From Coriobacteriales bacterium (GTDB lineage Bacteria > Actinomycetota > Coriobacteriia > Coriobacteriales > Atopobiaceae): a DNA stretch of 32,964 nucleotides. The notes beneath the pieces were generated by a model. That model searched no databases. It saw only the letters and a list, made by a program, of their open reading frames with translations, and was not told where the DNA came from. The stretch lies in contig JAQXQO010000117.1 of the NCBI GenBank assembly GCA_029101205.1, forward strand, positions 1-32,964. Direction: 5' to 3'. Shown here in pieces: positions 17,501-24,581 of this stretch. The translations under genes were made by a program, and so were the position numbers. Position 1 is the stretch's first letter, and every line of letters starts with the position of its first letter.

Positions 17501-18104
17501 TGGCCTGGACCACGTCCTCGCCTCGAACCGCAACGTCAACGTCTTCGTGTTCGACACCGAGGTTTACTCCAACACCGGCGGACAGGCCTCCAAGGCCTCG
17601 AACCTGGGCCAGGTCGCTCAGTTTGCCGCTGCCGGCAAGGAGACCAAGAAGAAGTCCCTCGCCGAGATTGAGATGAGCTACGGCTACGTGTACGTCGCTC
17701 AGGTCGCCATGGGCGCCAACCCCATGCAGACCCTGAAGGCCATCCGCGAGGCCGAGGCCTACGACGGTCCTTCGCTGATCATCGGCTACAGCCCCTGCGA
17801 GATGCACTCCATCAAGAAGGGCGGCATGATGCACTGCCAGGAGGAGATGAAGCGTGCGGTCGACTGCGGTTACTGGAACCTGTTCCGCTTCAACCCCGCT
17901 GCTCCCGAGGGCAAGAAGTTCTCGCTCGACTCCAAGGAGCCGAAGGGCGGCTATCAGGACTTCCTGATGAACGAGGCTCGCTACGCTCGCCTGACCCGCG
18001 AGTTCCCGGGCCGCGCCGAGGAGCTCTTCGCAGAGAACGAGGAGGCCGCAATGCAGCGCTACGCTCACCTGCTGAAGCTGAAGGATATGTACGCCGAGGC
18101 GTAA
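14550..18104 (+). CDS. nifJ: Pyruvate:ferredoxin (flavodoxin) oxidoreductase
   Basis: 1184-residue single-chain PFOR that oxidatively decarboxylates pyruvate to acetyl-CoA and CO2, reducing ferredoxin; central to anaerobic metabolism. Domain order: N-terminal pyrimidine-binding domain beginning with DGNEAAAYVSYAYTEVAGIYPITPSSPM; domain II; the gamma domain with GLGGDGTVGANKNSIKI; a two-cluster ferredoxin domain with C696/C699/C702/C706 and C752/C755/C758/C762; and the TPP domain with C823/C826 for the proximal cluster, the GGDGWAYDIGFGG TPP motif and NTGGQASKAS. Length matches the family (about 1170-1200). The ATG at 14550 has AAGGAGAGG upstream; the longer in-frame start lacks support. Codon use is strongly biased to C/G-ending codons, consistent with high expression. 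A strong terminator follows, so it is probably monocistronic. Confidence 0.98.
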   Translation: MARKFKSMDGNEAAAYVSYAYTEVAGIYPITPSSPMADHVDQWAAKGMKNIFGTPVKVVEMESEGGASGTVHGSLGAGALTSTYTASQGLLLMIPNMYKIAAEQLPAVFHVSARTVATQSLNIFGDHSDVMACRQTGFAMLAESNVQQVMDLSPVAHLAAVKGKTPFLNFFDGFRTSHEIQKVAVWDFKDLGDMLDMGAVQAFRDHALNPEHPHARGSHENGDTYFQNREACNTLYNELPDVVEYYMDEINKRIGTDYKPFNYYGAPDADRVVVCMGSFCDTLKEVIDYLNARGEKVGLIEVHLYRPFSIKHLAAVLPETAKKIAVLDRTKEPGSVGEPLYEDVVSALYEAGISGLTIVGGRYGLGSKDTPPASVFAVYNELAKDQPKRQFTIGIVDDVTNLSLPEVPSPNTAAEGTIECKFWGLGGDGTVGANKNSIKIIGDHTDKYVQAYFQYDSKKTGGVTVSHLRFGDSPIRSPYYITKADFVACHNPSYIVKGFKMVRDVKPGGTFLVNSQWSDEEFAEQLPAVAKRYIAKNNISVYLIDAIDLAAKVGMGKRTNTVLQSAFFALAKVLPAEDALKYMKDAAQKSYAKKGQNIVEANWKAIDAGATAFHKFEVPADWANATDEPKEIKLEGREELVKQVKELLMPIDQMEGDSLPVSAFEDHADGQWELGASAYETRGVAVMVPRWDHSKCIQCNTCSYVCPHATIRPIAMNAEEAANAPKAMRTTDLKLPKNTGYTFTVAVSPLDCMGCYNCVAVCPKSDVKNGGALTMVPQESEADQAEVWDYAVNKVSEKSELAGDTNIKASQFHKPLLEFSGSCAGCAETSYARLVTQLFGDRMFISNATGCSSIWGNPAATCPYTTNAAGHGPAWNNSLFEDNAEHGLGMEIGYEAERNRVVAMTEALLESDSASDDLKAAASNWIEAKDKTEASQVTAAAYIKQLEAAGTPEAEKILADKSFLTKKSFWIFGGDGWAYDIGFGGLDHVLASNRNVNVFVFDTEVYSNTGGQASKASNLGQVAQFAAAGKETKKKSLAEIEMSYGYVYVAQVAMGANPMQTLKAIREAEAYDGPSLIIGYSPCEMHSIKKGGMMHCQEEMKRAVDCGYWNLFRFNPAAPEGKKFSLDSKEPKGGYQDFLMNEARYARLTREFPGRAEELFAENEEAAMQRYAHLLKLKDMYAEA

Positions 18105-18144
18105 TGTAGCTGTAGGGCGCAAGGCACCGCAAGGCTAGTCACAG

Positions 18145-18176
18145 GCCGGACCAGGTTTTCCTGGTCCGGCTTTTTT
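18145..18176 (+). terminator. Rho-independent terminator of nifJ
   Basis: GCCGGACCAGG and CCTGGTCCGGC form a perfect 11-bp stem with loop TTTT, followed by TTTTTTG. Confidence 0.93.
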
Positions 18177-18392
18177 GTTTGCGGGCGCTAGCGACGCCGT
18201 GGGTGGCGTGACGCTCGAACGCCATGGCTCCGTGCGTGCCACGACCCCAGGGCGTGGTGCCGTGGCACACATCCCATAGCAGCTGTGATGTAGAATTTGA
18301 CTATGCGTCTGCCTGCGGACGGGGCGGCCCAGGGGCCGCGGCGCAGCCAGACGCAAGGCCAAAGGGCGGCCAGGCAGAGAGGCATAGCAAAG

Positions 18393-19628
18393 GTGAACCC
18401 CGTAATCGTGATTCCCACGTACTGGACGAAGGAGGCCGTCGCGCCGCGCATCGGCGAGGTCGGCACCTACGACCATGCGACGCCCATCGCAAAGCCCAGA
18501 CCCGAGCTGGAGGACTGCCTCGAGTCGCTGGAGCAGGTGCGGGGCGTGCTGCGTGTCGTGGTGCTGGTGGTGGCCCCGCCCTCGTGTGTCGACTCGGCAC
18601 GTGCGCGAGTGAACGCCATCTGCATGGAGCATCCCAACCTGAATCCGCTGATCATCGGCCCAAAAGAGGCCAGTGCCATCTCGAACGCCATCCACATGGT
18701 GGCACCCAACATGGTCGGCGAGACCGTGTCGCTGCGCGGGTACGGCGCCATCAGAAACATGGGGCTGGCCGTGGCGGCGATTCTGGGCCATGACATCGTG
18801 GTCTTCCTGGACGACGACGAGATCGTGCTGAACGAGAACTTCCTCATCGACGCGGTGTACGGTCTGGGACTTCTGACGAGGCAGGATTTGCCCGTTTCGG
18901 CAAAGAGCGGGTACTTCTTGAACTCGCACGACTCCTGCTACGCGGACGAGTCCACCACGCACTGGTGCGACCGCTACTGGACAAAGAAAAAGGAGTTCAA
19001 CGCCTGGATGCGCCGCGCCCAGGAGGGTACGCGCATCTCGCGCTCGAACTACGTGTGCGGCGGTTGCCTGGCCATTCATGCGGACGCGTTCTGCCGCGTG
19101 GCGTTCGACCCCTACATCACGCGCGGCGAGGACATGGACTACCTGTTCAACCTGCGCATGAACGGCTTGGACGTGTGGTTTGACAACCAATGGTACGTGA
19201 AGCACCTGCCGCCGAAGACCCCGTCGGACGCCGCGCGCTTCATGCAGGACGTCTATCGCTGGACCTATGAGGTCGAGAAGATCGATGTGGCGAACCACCG
19301 CATCGGCCTGCACAAGATAACGCCCCAGTCGCTGTCGCCGTATCCCTCCACGTGGATTACGCCGGAGGTGCATAAGAGGATATTCCGCACGTCTTTGCTG
19401 CGCGCCATCAGCCAGCCCGAGCACCGCGAGTACTTCTACATCTGGACGCACGCTCGTGCCGACGCCAAGGTGTGGGCGCGCAGGGTCAGCGAGAGCTACC
19501 TGCAGTTCCAGACGTACTGGCCCGGCATGATGGCGCAGCTGTGGCGTGACCAGCCCCTGGCCGAGGCCATCCTGCAGAGCGGCGCCCCGCACGTGCCCAG
19601 CCGACCCAGGAGGGACCGTCGCAAATGA
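18393..19628 (+). CDS. Glycosyltransferase family 2-like protein
   Basis: 411 residues from the GTG at 18393. It opens with NPVIVIPTYWT, the first strand of a GT-A fold, and carries VVFLDDDEIV, whose DDD (140-142) would bind metal and nucleotide sugar. A later ITRGEDMDYLFNLRMNG stretch resembles the acceptor-side ED motif. It has no TM helix, so it is cytosolic or membrane-associated. The start is uncertain: AGAGAGG lies 10 bases before the GTG, while ATGs at 18297 and 18303 add about 30 basic residues and sit next to a TAGAAT -10-like box (18291-18296). Its stop overlaps the sensor kinase start (ATGA), so the two are translationally coupled. The sugar and acceptor are unknown; a wall or capsule glycan is inferred from the neighbours. 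Confidence 0.8.
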   Translation: MNPVIVIPTYWTKEAVAPRIGEVGTYDHATPIAKPRPELEDCLESLEQVRGVLRVVVLVVAPPSCVDSARARVNAICMEHPNLNPLIIGPKEASAISNAIHMVAPNMVGETVSLRGYGAIRNMGLAVAAILGHDIVVFLDDDEIVLNENFLIDAVYGLGLLTRQDLPVSAKSGYFLNSHDSCYADESTTHWCDRYWTKKKEFNAWMRRAQEGTRISRSNYVCGGCLAIHADAFCRVAFDPYITRGEDMDYLFNLRMNGLDVWFDNQWYVKHLPPKTPSDAARFMQDVYRWTYEVEKIDVANHRIGLHKITPQSLSPYPSTWITPEVHKRIFRTSLLRAISQPEHREYFYIWTHARADAKVWARRVSESYLQFQTYWPGMMAQLWRDQPLAEAILQSGAPHVPSRPRRDRRK

Positions 19629-20968
19629 GGGAGTGGATTCTGAACCATACCTCCCAGCTGGTGCAGTTCGGGCTGGTATTGGTGTCTCTGGCCATGCTGG
19701 CGCTATTGTCCTGGGGCATCTCGCAGAGCAACCTGGCTGCATCCATGATTGCCGGAGCCATCCTGGCCGTCGCCATCGTTATGGCCGGCTCGGTGCTGCT
19801 GATGCCCGACGACCTGAGGTCGCAGGCTACCGAGCGCACGTTGCGCCTGGCCTCCAGCACTCTGAGCCACATGCGCGGCGGCCTGACGCCCGAGAACTGC
19901 ACGGCCGTGTGCCAGCTGCTTTTGCCCGAGACCCAGGCTTCCGCCATAGCCATGACCGACGCCTCGCACGTGCTGGCTTACGTGGGCGAGGAGCCCGCCC
20001 CCTATCCGCAAGGCTCCCCCAACAGCGCGCCTACCCAGGAGGTGCTGGAAAGCGGCCACATGGAGACCTTCTCGAGTCGTGACGTCCAAGCCCAGGATGG
20101 CTCTGCGCAGAAGAGCCGCGCCGTCGACGGCTTCCCCGTGGGCGTCATCGTGCCCCTGGTGGTCAGCGACAAGTCCATCGGCACGCTGAAGCTGTACTAT
20201 CGTCACGGCTACCAGGTGGACCGCATGCAGCTGAAAATCGCCCGCGGCTTCGCCGAGCTCCTCTCGACGCAGCTGACCGCCTACGAGCTGGACCAGCAGG
20301 CGGAGCTGACGGCGCGCGCCGAGGTGAAGGCGCTCCAGGCGCAGATCAACCCGCACTTCCTCTTTAACACGCTGAACACCATCGCCTCGTTCACGCGCAC
20401 GGACCCCACGAAGGCCCGCGACCTCTTGCGCGAGTTCTCGGTCTTCTACCGCAGGACGCTGGAGAACTCCGACTCGCGCATAGCGCTGTCGCGCGAGCTC
20501 GAGCAGACGCGCCGCTATCTGAAGATCGAGCGCGCCCGCTTTGGCGAGGACCGCATCGTGGAGGAGGAGCACGTGCAGGAGGGCCTGGAGGGCGTGCTGG
20601 TGCCGTCCTTCCTGGTGCAGCCCATAGTCGAGAACTCCGTGCGCCATGCCATGCGCGACGAGGGCCCACTGCACATAGACATCCACGTGGTCACCGACGG
20701 CAGCGACGTGCTCATAGCCGTGGCAGACGACGGCTTGGGCATGGAGAAGGAGGTCGCTGCGCACCTGATGGACCCGCACGCCCCGCACACGGGACATGGC
20801 ACGGGCATCGCCCTGCACAACGTGGACGAGCGCATCCGCCGCTTCTACGACGAGGGCTCGGGCATCGAGATCATGTCGAAGCTGGGCGAGGGCACCTGCG
20901 TGACCCTGCGCCTTGCTGGTGCGGCGCCAAAGATTAACTCGCGCGCGGCACAGTCTCATAACGGCTAG
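19625..20968 (+). CDS. LytS/YehU-type sensor histidine kinase
   Basis: 447 residues. Two TM helices (about 14-34 and 38-60) are joined by a very short loop. A GAF-like domain (about 90-220) follows, then a His_kinase domain with the phospho-acceptor His244 in QINPHFLFNTLN, and a HATPase_c domain with the N-box QPIVENSVRHA (333-342), DDGLG (368-372) and GTGIALHN (392-399). With almost no extracellular loop, sensing is probably within the membrane or through the GAF domain. Partner of the LytTR regulator that follows. The start overlaps the glycosyltransferase stop by four bases. Confidence 0.94.
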   Translation: MREWILNHTSQLVQFGLVLVSLAMLALLSWGISQSNLAASMIAGAILAVAIVMAGSVLLMPDDLRSQATERTLRLASSTLSHMRGGLTPENCTAVCQLLLPETQASAIAMTDASHVLAYVGEEPAPYPQGSPNSAPTQEVLESGHMETFSSRDVQAQDGSAQKSRAVDGFPVGVIVPLVVSDKSIGTLKLYYRHGYQVDRMQLKIARGFAELLSTQLTAYELDQQAELTARAEVKALQAQINPHFLFNTLNTIASFTRTDPTKARDLLREFSVFYRRTLENSDSRIALSRELEQTRRYLKIERARFGEDRIVEEEHVQEGLEGVLVPSFLVQPIVENSVRHAMRDEGPLHIDIHVVTDGSDVLIAVADDGLGMEKEVAAHLMDPHAPHTGHGTGIALHNVDERIRRFYDEGSGIEIMSKLGEGTCVTLRLAGAAPKINSRAAQSHNG

Positions 20969-21026
20969 AATAAATGGGTATGGGAAACGTCGCGCTATGC
21001 GCTGTGTATTGGGTTAGGTGATTTTA

Positions 21027-21746
21027 TTGCTGCACGCCATGATAGTCGACGATGAGGCACCGGCCCGCTCCGAGCTGAAGTACCTCCTCGAGGAGACGGG
21101 GCGCGTCGACAGCATTGTCGAGTGCTCCTCCGCACGAGAGGCCGTCGAGCGTCTGATGGAGGCTCGCGCCGACGTTATGTTCCTGGACATCTCCATGCCG
21201 AAGACCTCTGGCATGCAGCTGGCCGAAGCCCTGCACAAGCTGAAGAACCCGCCTGCCATCGTGTTCGTGACCGCATACAGCGAGTACGCCCTCGAGGCGT
21301 TCGACGTGGACGCCATCGACTACCTGATGAAGCCCGTCGAGACCGACCGCCTGAACCAGGCCCTCGACAAGGTGCAGACGCGCATGAAGCCCCCAACCAC
21401 CACCCACACCTCTGTCGAGCGCATCCCCGTCGAGAAGAGCGGTCGCAAGGTGCTGGTTCCCATAGACCAGATACGCTACATCGAGGCCAAGGACGACTAC
21501 TCCTGCATCTACACCGACACCGATCGCTACCTCTCGACCATCTCCCTGGCAAAGCTGGAAGACAAGCTGACGCCGCACGGGTTCTTCCGCGTGCACCGCG
21601 GCTACATCGTGAACCTAGCCTACGTTGAGGACGTCGAGGTCGTTTCCAGCGGCATCCTGCAGCTGGGCATCAACGGCATCGAGGGCAAGAAGATCTCCGT
21701 CTCCAGGAGGCGCGTCGTCGCGCTAAAGAGGGCGCTGGGCCTCTAG
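21027..21746 (+). CDS. LytTR-family response regulator
   Basis: 239 residues. The receiver domain (1-120) has acidic residues VDDE (7-10), phospho-acceptor Asp54 in FLDISMP and Lys102 in YLMKP. The C-terminal LytTR DNA-binding domain (about 138-237) includes YIEAKDDYSCIYT, FFRVHRGYIVNL and ISVSRRRV. The start is taken as the TTG at 21027, which gives MLHAMIVDDE and has AGGTGA five bases upstream; a GTG at 21018 and an ATG at 21039 are alternatives. It is cognate to the adjacent LytS-like kinase. Such pairs commonly control wall, autolysin or competence genes; the target here is unknown. Confidence 0.93.
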   Translation: MLHAMIVDDEAPARSELKYLLEETGRVDSIVECSSAREAVERLMEARADVMFLDISMPKTSGMQLAEALHKLKNPPAIVFVTAYSEYALEAFDVDAIDYLMKPVETDRLNQALDKVQTRMKPPTTTHTSVERIPVEKSGRKVLVPIDQIRYIEAKDDYSCIYTDTDRYLSTISLAKLEDKLTPHGFFRVHRGYIVNLAYVEDVEVVSSGILQLGINGIEGKKISVSRRRVVALKRALGL

Positions 21747-21770
21747 TCCCCGGAGGGACCACCCAACCAT

Positions 21771-22289
21771 ATGGAAAACGGAGCAATGCGCTACGACATC
21801 ATCTCGGACACGCACGGACACCTTTCGAAGGCTTTGCTAGACGCGCTTGAGGGCGCCGACATGATCATCCACGCGGGCGACTGCTGCTCGTTGCAGGACT
21901 ACCTGTGTCTGCAGCAGATAGCCCGCGTTGTCATGTGCCTGGGCAACAACGACGCCTATGTCGACTACAGCCCGGCCGTGAAGCGCATGGTCAGGATCTT
22001 CTCGTCGAACCTGCGCTGGGAGGTGTGCCACTACCAGGAGCGGCTGGACCTGGCCACGTGCGACGTGGCCATCTGCGGGCATACGCACCGGCCGTTCGTG
22101 CGCCGCGAGCCCAACGGTGTGCTGCTGATGAACCCCGGCAGCCCCACCTATCCACGCACCAGCATGGGCCCCACCATGGGGCGCATCGTCGCGGCCGACG
22201 ACGGCACCATCCAAAGCGCGCAGATACTGCAGCTGGCCGACGAGGACGAAGGCCGCCCGGGCTTCGCAAGGTTCTTCTCGCGCAGGTAG
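21771..22289 (+). CDS. YfcE-like metallophosphoesterase
   Basis: 172-residue calcineurin-like phosphodiesterase of the YfcE/MJ0936 type. Metal-binding motifs are visible: DTHGH (DxH), GDCC (GD), GNND, and GHTHRPF (GHTH), with MNPGSP near the end as usual. Length fits the family (160-185). It lies 24 bases after the response regulator with GGAGGG 13 bases before the ATG, so it is likely the fourth gene of that operon; an internal ATG at 21786 is a possible shorter start. The physiological substrate is unknown for most of the family. Confidence 0.9.
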   Translation: MENGAMRYDIISDTHGHLSKALLDALEGADMIIHAGDCCSLQDYLCLQQIARVVMCLGNNDAYVDYSPAVKRMVRIFSSNLRWEVCHYQERLDLATCDVAICGHTHRPFVRREPNGVLLMNPGSPTYPRTSMGPTMGRIVAADDGTIQSAQILQLADEDEGRPGFARFFSRR

Positions 22290-22367
22290 AATGGCACGTC
22301 GCGCCCCGGCGCCTCAGGACCGGGCGGGCGTGCGTCCCGACGAGGGGGGGGAGCGAGCCTGTAACGC

Positions 22368-23120
22368 CTAGGCACCGGCAGAATCCGAGCCACCTGGCCC
22401 GTCGGGAGCCCTCGACATGTCCGACGTCGACATCAGCATGGGGCAGAACACCTTCGTGTAGACGGCCAGCCACGCCAGCGACACGCAGAAGCCGGCCAAG
22501 ACGTCGGAGGCGTAATGAACGCCCAGGTAGATGCGGCTAATGCCCACCAGGGCTATAACGGCGGCAAAGCCGATGCAGCACAGCCAGCGCAGGACGCGGT
22601 CGCGTTCGTAGTGCCACACCATCCACGCGCACAGCCCAAAGAACGCCATGGACACCATGGAGTGCCCCGAGGGAAAGCTGTAGCCCACCTCGGACACCAG
22701 CCTGAAGCCATCGGGGCGGGGGCGTTGCACGATGGCCTTCAGCACCTGGTTCAGCACTAGGGCCGCTGCCAGGTTGATGGTGGCGCACAGGCCGGGGCGC
22801 TTGCCGGGGGCGAACGCGGCTATCATCAGCAGCATCACCAGCAGCGCCTCGGGCGTCGCCAGGTCCGAGAAGCCCGTCATGATGCTCGTCAGCCAGGGCC
22901 GGCGCAGTTTCATCACGAACAGCGTGTACGCCAGCTGGTCGAAGCGCATGACCTCGCCCTCCAGCACGTCCTCCAGGATGGCCAGAAACACCACCAGCGC
23001 CACGGCCACGATGACCCACCTGCGCTGGCGCACCACGGTGTGCCACAGCAACTTCAGCATGCGTTCCAAAAAGAGCATCCCCCTTGCTCGTCCAATGGCC
23101 GCTTCGCGGACCCGTGGCAT
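22368..23120 (-). CDS. PAP2-superfamily membrane phosphatase
   Basis: Integral membrane phosphatase, 250 residues from the chosen start. The three signature motifs are complete: KAIVQRPRP (KxxxxxxRP), PSGH in YSFPSGHSM, and SRIYLGVHYASD (SRxxxxxHxxxD). About six TM helices are visible. Family members dephosphorylate lipid phosphates such as undecaprenyl pyrophosphate or phosphatidylglycerol phosphate. The start is uncertain: ATGs at 23201, 23120, 23078 and 23060 are in frame. 23120 has a weak AAGG at eight bases, 23078 begins MLFLERML right after an AAGGGGG, and the N-terminal 27 residues from 23201 look non-coding. It is convergent with the YfcE-like gene. Confidence 0.88.
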   Translation of the reverse strand: MPRVREAAIGRARGMLFLERMLKLLWHTVVRQRRWVIVAVALVVFLAILEDVLEGEVMRFDQLAYTLFVMKLRRPWLTSIMTGFSDLATPEALLVMLLMIAAFAPGKRPGLCATINLAAALVLNQVLKAIVQRPRPDGFRLVSEVGYSFPSGHSMVSMAFFGLCAWMVWHYERDRVLRWLCCIGFAAVIALVGISRIYLGVHYASDVLAGFCVSLAWLAVYTKVFCPMLMSTSDMSRAPDGPGGSDSAGA

Positions 23121-23280
23121 CGTACGGGCCTTGCCAGATGGCGCGCATGCTCCGCTGGCGCGCGCAGCCCGCGGCGCTTCCCGGCCACACTTTACGTCCA
23201 TCCGAGTTTCTAGCCATCATAGGCCGCGGGTGTCGTCAATTGCCCAAGCCCACGGTAAGCGCAGCCCCAACGTAGCCATA

Positions 23281-23317
23281 CAAAAAGCCAGGCGGCGTGC
23301 CGTGGCACGTCGCCTGG
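23281..23317 (-). terminator. Rho-independent terminator of thioredoxin
   Basis: On the minus strand CCAGGCGACGTGCC and GGCACGCCGCCTGG form a 14-bp stem with one mismatch and a very tight loop, followed by CTTTTTG. Confidence 0.85.
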
Positions 23318-23364
23318 GGGAAGAAGGAAGGGGCAAAGGAAGGGAAGGGCAGTTGGGCCAGCCA

Positions 23365-23685
23365 CTACAGGTTTGCCTGGATTTCCGTTACCAGGTTGTC
23401 CTTCGGCATGAGGCCCACCATGGTGTGGACGGGCTTGCCGCCCTTGAAGATGATGAGCGTGGGGATGGACACGATGCGGAACTTCGTGGCCAGGTCGGGC
23501 TCGTCGTCGACGTTGCACTTATAGAAGTCGACCTGGTCGCCCATCTGTTGGCTGACCTGCTCGACGATGGGGCTGAGGGCACGGCAGGGACCGCACCAGG
23601 AGGCCCAGAAGTCGATGAGGACGGGCTTGGTGCTCTGGGCAACGACCGAGTCGAACGTTGCGGTGGTGATTTCATTCACGGCCAT
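23365..23685 (-). CDS. trxA: Thioredoxin
   Basis: 106-residue cytosolic dithiol/disulfide reductase. It has the classic active site WCGPC (30-34, Cys31 and Cys34), the buried Asp in LIDFWASW, the cis-proline in SIPTL (Pro75) and the closing strand FKGGKPVHTMVG. Length is standard. AGGAGG is about seven bases before the ATG and a strong terminator follows, so it is a single-gene unit. A TATAAG -10-like box on the minus strand (23741-23736) may belong to its promoter. Confidence 0.97.
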   Translation of the reverse strand: MAVNEITTATFDSVVAQSTKPVLIDFWASWCGPCRALSPIVEQVSQQMGDQVDFYKCNVDDEPDLATKFRIVSIPTLIIFKGGKPVHTMVGLMPKDNLVTEIQANL

Positions 23686-23848
23686 GGGGTATCCTCCTGA
23701 GTGTCGAGAATGGCTTTCGTTTGGCTTGCGTAGCGCTTATACCCGTTTTTTGCGGTCTGCCGACACCCATTTGAGGTGTGGAGGCCCTGTGTGCGGAGCT
23801 GCCCTCAGGCGGACGGAGGTCGACGTTCGTGGCATGGGAGGCGGTTGC

Positions 23849-24409
23849 ATGGCGTTGCACCACGAGGCCTACAAGGAGGCCTACGTCAGCAAGGCGCGTG
23901 CCGAGGTGGCGCATCTGGAGAGCGCGGGAGTGGTCCTTTCGGGCAACTCGTTCTCGCAGGTGCTCTTTGCGAAGGGCCAGCCCGACCCGGGCGAGCTGGA
24001 CGGCAACGGCAGCCGCCTGTTGGCTGGCCCCGACGGCAAGGCGCTCAGGGCCTCCCTGACGGCGCTGGGATACCAGCCGCAGGACTGGGCGGCCATGAGC
24101 ACGGTGACGGCGGCTGGCGACATGCTGGACCCCGAGCTTTTGCGCCTGGCGGTGACCACGCTGGACCCCTCCACGCTGGTGGCTTGCGACGAGCCGGCGG
24201 CCCACGCGCTGCGTGAGGCGTATGCCGACGACCTTGTGGCCATCGAGGACTTCGACGCCGCCATGCTGGAGCCGGGCGTCGTGGTGCCCGTGCGGGGCAT
24301 GCGCGTGATGAACCTGGGAGGCTTCGAGGCGGCGCTGTCCGACCCGCGCCAAAAGCAGGTCATGTGGGCCCGACTAAAGAAGCTGCCGCCTTTGGGCGAG
24401 CCGTACTAG
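23849..24409 (+). CDS. Uracil-DNA glycosylase-like protein lacking catalytic motifs
   Basis: 186 residues, no TM helix. GGGAGG is seven bases before the ATG at 23849; longer in-frame starts run into the thioredoxin promoter region. The order of segments resembles family 4/5 UDGs: VVLSGNSFSQVLFAKGQPDPGELDGN like the N-terminal strand plus G-x-x-PG region, GPDGKALRASLTALGY like the G.aG..L...L...G helix, LDPSTLVACDEPAAHAL like 'P..vv.lG..A...L', and a C-terminal DPRQKQVMWARLKKL helix like the end of UDG. The motif normally reading HPS is replaced by NLGG and no catalytic acid is evident. The fold assignment is inference; it could be a non-catalytic relative or an unrelated Rossmann-like protein. 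Confidence 0.55.
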   Translation: MALHHEAYKEAYVSKARAEVAHLESAGVVLSGNSFSQVLFAKGQPDPGELDGNGSRLLAGPDGKALRASLTALGYQPQDWAAMSTVTAAGDMLDPELLRLAVTTLDPSTLVACDEPAAHALREAYADDLVAIEDFDAAMLEPGVVVPVRGMRVMNLGGFEAALSDPRQKQVMWARLKKLPPLGEPY

Positions 24410-24516
24410 AGCCGTACCGGGGATGCCGCGTCTGCGGTGGCATGCGCTTCTTGGCCGCTCCTTACCTGCGTAAACTGCGAGTTTCGAACGCGTGGCGGGG
24501 GCTGGTCAGCGTGTAC

Positions 24517-24534
24517 CATAGTCCGACTACTATG
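24517..24534. promoter_or_regulatory. Candidate operator upstream of metF
   Basis: CATAGT (24517-24522) and ACTATG (24529-24534) form a perfect inverted repeat separated by six bases. It overlaps TACTAT (24528-24533), a plausible -10 box for the metF operon, as a repressor site would. Confidence 0.4.
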
Positions 24535-24555
24535 CCGTCCCCATGGCGGGGACGG
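24535..24555 (+). promoter_or_regulatory. Strong hairpin in the metF leader
   Basis: CCGTCCCC and GGGGACGG make a perfect 8-bp stem with loop ATGGC, directly after the candidate operator and 26 bases before the metF start codon. No T tract follows, so it is not a simple terminator; it may stabilise the mRNA end or affect translation. Confidence 0.4.
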
Positions 24556-24581
24556 CCTCGTGAAACCCGGAAGGTCCACCC

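Noticed and set aside
14490-18122. 1210-residue open frame antisense to nifJ
   Set aside because: GC-rich codon-position bias opens the antisense frame. The translation is low-complexity Val/Leu/Gly/His/Asp with no recognisable domain, and the plus strand clearly encodes PFOR.
24410-24581. SAM or cobalamin riboswitch before metF
   Set aside because: There are only a short inverted repeat and one hairpin; no conserved riboswitch core (such as a B12-box) is visible.
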